A stretch of 64,000 bases of DNA from Hsuehochloa calcarea. Its lineage: Eukaryota; Streptophyta; Magnoliopsida; Poales; Poaceae. Shown here one piece after another: positions 58,274-64,000 of this stretch. Where the stretch lies: assembly GCA_036346395.1 (NCBI GenBank), contig CM070611.1, forward strand, positions 22,268,473 through 22,332,472, given 5' to 3'. The notes below the pieces were generated by a model, which saw nothing but the letters and a program-made list of their open reading frames with translations, had not been told where the DNA came from and searched no databases. Both the position numbers and the translations under genes were made by a program. Position 1 is the first letter of the stretch; the number at the start of each line of letters is the position of its first letter.

Positions 58274-58320
58274 ATATACACGGTAGAGCTATTCAATGCT
58301 CTAGCGTAGAATAAATTATT
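57826..58320. repeat. Non-coding stretch with a CA/TA microsatellite in mirrored halves
   Basis: 58121-58278 consists of (TACA)n, (CA)n and (TA)n tracts followed by (TG)n and (TATG)n tracts, so the two halves are complementary. At 58305-58325 a perfect inverted repeat (CGTAGAATAAATTATTCTACG) follows. ORFs made only of His/Thr/Tyr or Cys/Val here are artefacts of the repeat. Confidence 0.75.
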
Positions 58321-60960
58321 CTACGGTCCGAACGTAACATGGGCCACGCGACGCACGGTGCGCCAGCCCACAACCCATCTACACGACATCCTAGGTGCCC
58401 CCCCCACACAAGCGTTCGTAAACTCGCATGTCGCCCCCTGGCCCTTTCTTCGACTATGCAGCATAGGGCGTGCCACGCGGAATCGATTTTAAAATGGCGT
58501 GGGAGCCCACTAATCGGTAGTAAACTCGATCCCTCATCGCCCATGTGCAAATTTCCCGTGCCGACTTCGTGCAGTGTACCCTTGTCATTTACTATACCGT
58601 GCAGGACAGAGGACACGAGTATGTAATATTACTAACGCTTGTTTGTTGTGAATTACTACAAATAAAATCCTTAAAAAATCTACACAAGAAACTATTCCAT
58701 GTCAGGAGCCTCCACAAAAAAATTTATAATTTTTAGAGCCCGTTTACTAAGTTTAAGGATTCAAAAACCTTTCAGCCAGTTTAGAAATTTGAAACCTGAT
58801 TTGAATTTCCAATCGAGCGAATGGGCGGAATTTGTCTGGCCCAATTCCTTCACATGCACTCTAGCCCAACCTAGTGCCCCACTTCTCCCTCTCACTGATG
58901 TTGTGGCCCCACCTGTTGGAGTCCTTTGTCCACATCGCTCTCGCCCACGCACCAGCACGCTAGCGACTCGCCCGCTCCGCCGCTGGCCCACGGATCATGA
59001 TCGGCACCCACGGATTGGTGCCTCAACCACCGCTGTCACCTCTAGTAACCCTCTCCCATGCTAGCTACCACACTGATAGACACTTTTCCCATGCGGACAG
59101 AGAGACCCGAGACTGCACGTAAGTTTCTCACGGAACCGCCGACGTCTTGCTGATTTTCTCACGCAAATACCTTAGCTACATAAGCAATGGAGTGCACATC
59201 GTATTCCTTAGATCGCCTCTATTCCATTTCTCTCAAATATGAGTTTGAATGCTCCTTGGTTTCATGGGAACACTTGCGTCTTCTCCGACACCGGTGAACA
59301 AGCCTTCACTGCTCCACCGCTCTGGTGAGCTTCCACGCCCACGACGTTCACGTCATTCTGATCCTTGAACATCACACATCCCTCTCCTTTGCTCAATGTA
59401 GCGTCAGGACCCTCAAAGCTTGATTGCTTATGTCTTCGTCCTGGACTATAGCACGCACCTGATCCTAGCCACAACGCTTCTGCTGTTCTGGTGAGTTTGG
59501 GCACAAATCAACCACATCACAATCTGTTCCATGCCCTATTGATGCATTCCCCTCACTCAACGTAGGCAAACTAGCCAAGAATTCGAGATTCACCATCATC
59601 TTCCCCATTCCCAGCACTGCCATCATTTTTTATGTTTCTCGAAGCCTTGTGAGTCTCCGTCCAATTACTTGCATCTACTCCATCCTTAGGACGTCAGTGA
59701 ACTAACACGGCACTCCTTGTAGCCCCTCTGTCTCTGAGAAGACCCGTCACTGTGAAACTTGCCGGCACTGCCTCTATTCACCGTTGTCAAGCCACCTCGA
59801 CCCTTCCCGGACTTCATTGACACCCTCCTCGTGATCGTGGTGAGCCAATTATCCTCTTGTGCACATTAACTTTCCAAGGGTGAGCCCCTAGCACCCATTA
59901 TCCCTTAGCGACCCATAGCGCCACTGCGGTTGCATGCCGCCAGCTCGCCTCCGGTGACCATAGGTCCTCGCACCTACTCCCTTAGCATGGCGTGGACTCA
60001 TTGAGTTCAGCGTGCCTCTCCATTAGCCATTGGAACACACACCAACTGATCAAACAAGCCATCAATGACCCGAAGCTCCTCATCGCCTCTCGCCGCTGTG
60101 ATGATGACTCCGTCCATCTCTTCGGCCATCTTCACCTCCCCTAGCATCGCCGTGACACCCTCTCTCCTCTCCTGGGTTCCCCCGGGCTCCCCTGAGCTTT
60201 TCTAAACCTACCTCCCAGCGAGTTCACCTTTCCTCTCGACCGCGCGCAACCCTGCTCTTCTTCTTCTTCTCTCTCTCTCTACCAGTGAGACCCACGTAAT
60301 TAGGAGATTGGTTAATGTTATTGACAGTGCTTAAAGTTATTAAGTCTATGATGTGTGGGACCGTTTGAAAAGTTAACCAGAAATTTAATTTAAAACGTAT
60401 TTAGTAAATGAGTCACTGACATTAGGGACCACTCACTATTCTCGGTTTTAAAATGTGTTTTAAAAACCAAGAAACTGACATGTGGACCCCAACTGTTAGT
60501 GGATTAAATAAAATCAGGGTTGAATCATTTAGTTAATTAATTGATGAGCCTGTGACATGTGGGACTGCCTCTATTGTATAAATAAAATGAAGAAAATAAA
60601 ATATGAGTAGCTGACAAGTAGGCCCCACATGTAAGTTAATAAAATCTGGAAAAATAAGATAAGTTGTTTTTAACTTAGGGTAAAATATGATTTCTCTGTT
60701 AGAAAGCGTAAACCTTAGAGAACTCAAAGGAAAATATGTTTTCTCTATTAGGAAGCGTAAACCTCAGAGAATACGTTTTCGACGTCACCTTTTTATTTAA
60801 TTTTAGGATTTTCAAACCGAGCTAAATTCAAACCTTAATAACTTTTGCATATGAACTCAAAATTGAAAGAATTTTTTTAAAATTCATCTAAAATCATGCT
60901 CTATCTGAATATGAGAAAACTTTTCAATTTTGTTGTTGTTGAGTTTATTTTTTTATAATT
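58321..60960 (+). mobile_element. Degraded Gypsy LTR-like sequence
   Basis: No gene is supported. It has the look of a long grass Gypsy LTR: phrases such as CCCCACCTGTTGGAGTCC, GTGAGACCCACG and ACATGTGGACCCC, a C/T-rich transcribed part with CTTCTTCTTCTCTCTCTC (about 60257-60282), and a following segment at 60970 (GACGTCGATGCCTCACAC). Termini and target duplication were not found. Confidence 0.4.
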
Positions 60961-61319
60961 AATTTGCTCTTTGCTCTTTTTGAATAGACGTCGATGCCTC
61001 ACACAAAAATTTTCCACGATCCTCCATCCTCATATTATGATTTACCAGAGCAAGGCAAGCTCCCCATTTGACCATGTTGATCCCATTATTTTAATTATTA
61101 TATTTCTTTTGCAAATTCTATTATGCATGTGTGTATGTTTGCTTAAAATAGCTACATTTATGGATAACAGAAGTTAAATTCCTATTTGATGCATGTTCCT
61201 CATTGAAATATTGGAATCCTTACTGTTGTAACCCTTAGGATATGGTTTAGGCAATAGCTGATGTCAATTTGGGTATTCTGAGAGCAAATATCGCGTAAAT
61301 GCTTAATTGGGCTCTAGTC

Positions 61320-61810
61320 TTCACTAAAATTTGAAAGTGGATGAAATATTGAATATGATTTGGGAGATTTTGAAATTATGGTCCAGAGGGGTTTCCTTTT
61401 TTAATTTTGTATAAAAATAAAAATGAAAAATGTAGATTACGACGTGGGCGAGTTATAATATGAACTGATAAATGTGATAAGGTTTTTTCACATGTAGATA
61501 GGGAGATCCTTGTCCGGGTCAATTAAGGACCGAACACCGGTGCCACTAATCTAAGCCTAAGTGTACAACCACAGGTGCCGATTTTGGACGACCTTAGCTA
61601 ATTCTGTCATTGAAGACTAGTCTTGCATGTTGATAGGCGGTAGTAGTATGAGCATGTCCAGGTGGGCTTGCTCGAAGGGACTCCCTTCATCGAGGCGTTG
61701 GAACCAAAGCCTTTCGATACAATAGTTAATGCCTCGCTATGAAGAGAGGTACCCGATATTGAAGTGAGGGTTTTCATTGCTGGGCTAGTGCAAGTGATAA
61801 GGACATCGAC
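61320..61810 (+). repeat. Diverged copy of part of the 1.56-kb unit
   Basis: From GATGAAATATTGAATATGA through GTCAATTAAGGACCGAAC to GAAGTGAGGGTTTTCATTG, it follows 31450-31910 of unit 1 in the same order and orientation with many substitutions. It supports the view that the unit derives from a dispersed retrotransposon spacer. Confidence 0.75.
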
Positions 61811-62306
61811 CATAAGGATGCAACCACTACTTCGACCCGCTGCACGGTATCCTCTACTTCAACTACATCTTCTCCAATTGGACTTTCAGCCATAGGAATG
61901 CTATATTCTCCAATTAGACCGAGCTACTTCTACTACTACGATCCGAGTTACATGTAGTGCTGCGTCACCAATTGTTGGCCCACAGGCTATGTAATGTATG
62001 GGTCAACTTGGCTCATAAGGCCTGTATGCTGCTAGTCATCCTAGGAAGGTCGTACTGTTCACGTGAACAAAACCCATGAACAGTATCATCGGCCCTAGGA
62101 TTCCCACCTCCTGGTTGCAATCCTCATATAGGAGCCACCGCCCCTTTAGCAAAATTGGGGTTTTGTTGATTGAAATTTAGCTTTGCTACTTTATACTTTG
62201 TCCTCTTATTCAGCAAGAACAACAGCGACATCGACTTCGAAACCCCACTTATCGATACCAATTTTCTTCATATTTGCAATACATCATATTGTGTTTTTAC
62301 CTTGTT
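61811..62306. other. Unassigned sequence with LTR-like phrases
   Basis: No gene. It contains GTACTGTTCACGTGAAC and CATGAACAGTATCATCGG, phrases seen in some grass LTRs, but no boundaries can be drawn. Confidence 0.3.
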
Positions 62307-64000
62307 TGTAACACCCCAGCCCAACAGTGAGCCTAGAATGCCACCACACTACTCTCTCAAAGTGAAGAATTATCAACACACTATAAAATTACAGCAAGAA
62401 AACAACAATAAACATATCCAAGGATCACAAAAGAACATGCATAATTATGGATCAAACGATAATAAATGAGCAAGGGGAATATAACCAGGTAAATAGTCCA
62501 AAATAGCATCAACCAATGAATCCAAATTATTAAAACAAATAGTCTAGTCCAAAACGTTGTCCTAAACTTTATTCAACCTCTAACATGTCCAGGGGTAATC
62601 CAATTTTGAATGAAAAGATTCTTATGGCAAATGATCATGTGTTGTCCATGTGCTCTACTCGCTATCAGTTACGGCGCCCTCGAAGATCACCTAAAGACAA
62701 CAAAAGAGCAAGGGTGAGTCCACGACTCAGCAAACACATCAATATACAACGGACAATAATAAGTCAACAGTGATCAATAACTTCATTATCATCACATGCA
62801 CTTCTATTAATATCCTCATGCTGTTACCTTCCCTTTGTTTAACACACATTAATCTCATTTATGAATGCAACTCTAATCTACATGTCCACATGCACTTCTT
62901 TCACAGATATCCGGATAGCATGAGTGAATGCTCGCGACAACATTCACTCTCAAGCCCGTTCCTCCATAAGGATCGGGGACCTCCTCCACTCCCGTGGAGT
63001 TATGATCATTCATGATCACCTGCTCATATGCAAAGATGCTTATGAATGAAAAAATGCAAACTCCATCACATACATCATATCCAACTTTTCTTCATGTCCA
63101 TTAACAATATAACTCCATACCATTCCATTGCTTGCAATTAAATAAAGTAAAAGCACAACAATAATGGTAATGGAAGATAAAGCGATGATCATCATTGATC
63201 GTTGTCTACCATGCACTTGCCTTTCTTGGTTGCGGACGACGATTTGGCTAGCAGATGGCAACAAGTACGATGCCTCTCCTACATTAAATATACAAACTTC
63301 AATACAAGCTACAGCAACAAGAATAGCAATCAATATGCTTCGCTCCTACCCGTCCCCAAATATACCACGCTATTCCGGTACCGAAAAGTTACCCATTGCT
63401 GTCTTAGTACTAAAACGAACGTAACTTTTGACTCGAAAGTCCGATCACCACAAACCACCCCATTCTGGATTCTTCATAAAATTATCCACATTTTCTTAGA
63501 TTACAAAGTCTTCTAATTAAATCATCTAACCCTCCGTTTTTAGCCCAGAAAACCGATCTGTCCGCTTCGGAACAACAGGTCTTACTAAATTCATAACTTT
63601 TGTTTTATCCAACCAAAATGCGAGTTCTTAGATCCTACAGAACCATTGAATAATTATCTACATCTTTCATGTAGATCAAAAACTCTAATTAGTGGATTTA
63701 CTATTTTTAATATCCGATCTACCAAAACAGCGCCAAAAGACGACAACCACAAAGACAGCAGTCTTCCGAAAATCATAACTCGAATTCTACTTGTCCGATT
63801 GACATGATAAAATATGCTATAGAAAGATATCGAAATTATCTACAATTAACTAGTAGATGATATTTTCAAAATTTGTCATTAAGGTACCCGAATAAATCGT
63901 TCAACAGAACAGCAGGCTAACAGACTCATTAATCGGCCCTTCGACTAAAAATTATAGAACCCTCTCCAACCCTTATAGTTCTAACAAAATGCATACATGA
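62307..64000 (-). mobile_element. Third LTR of the chromovirus family, cut by the window end
   Basis: It starts TGTAACACCCCAGCCC after TTGTT and follows the order of the LTR at 46631 to the window edge, but is more diverged from the two chromovirus LTRs than they are from each other. It belongs to a separate, older insertion. Strand is assigned by analogy. Confidence 0.8.

Noticed and set aside
58075..58309. ORFs on both strands with His/Thr and Cys/Val repeats
   Set aside because: They are translations of a CA/TA microsatellite.

Overview
This is plant nuclear DNA, almost certainly from a grass (Poaceae). The evidence is nested LTR retrotransposons with tRNA-iMet primer sites, CACTA transposons with CACTAC termini, a chromodomain Gypsy element, a Tat-type Gypsy ORF with introns, GT-AG introns, TATAAATA promoters and a TPD1-like gene. 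No bacterial-style operon, CRISPR array or viral genome is visible. About 95% is transposon sequence. I see one apparently intact host gene (TPD1-like, 35403-36104, minus) and one broken host-type gene (F-box-like, 37961-41276, plus).

Layout. 1-5047: right part of a CACTA element whose ORF carries DUF8039-like and Ulp1-like domains; its exact right end sits inside the integrase region of Copia element M. 5048-10589: Copia M (minus; pol part, gag, PBS, LTR). 10590-11405: gag of a related Copia (N) that M interrupts. 11406-14905: homopolymer-only sequence that I regard as assembly or base-calling failure. 14906-29498: Copia P (plus), arranged as pol end, LTR A, full internal region, LTR B. 29499-30994: another Copia-like LTR (minus). 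30993-34557: 2.3 tandem copies of a 1.56-kb retrotransposon-derived unit, then a CACTA end fragment (34558-34855). 35010-37087: TPD1-like gene and flanks. 37088-41489: CACTA-type element carrying the F-box-like gene, which is split by a 2.16-kb LTR (38805-40961) with a perfect 5-bp target duplication. 41490-44400: Tat-like Gypsy sequence with a hairpin minisatellite. 44400-57825: a Tekay-like LTR (minus) split by a complete chromovirus (46631-56459, minus, TSD GTAGG). 57826-62306: microsatellite and older Gypsy debris. 62307-64000: start of a third copy of the chromovirus LTR.

Two observations stand out. First, near-identical copies across the window differ mainly at CAG/CTG sites (CAG to CGA or CG, CTG to ACA), and transposon reading frames are shredded while the TPD1 gene is clean. 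That looks like long-read miscalling at CHG-methylated cytosines and not like evolution. Second, the Tat-like element carries a minisatellite in which each unit can form a hairpin and the two arms change together (GGTCGTA/TACGACC, GATCGTA/TACGATC, AGTCGTA/TACGACT, GTCGTG/CACGAC). It occurs both upstream of the ORF and inside one of its introns. I found no convincing new multigene system.
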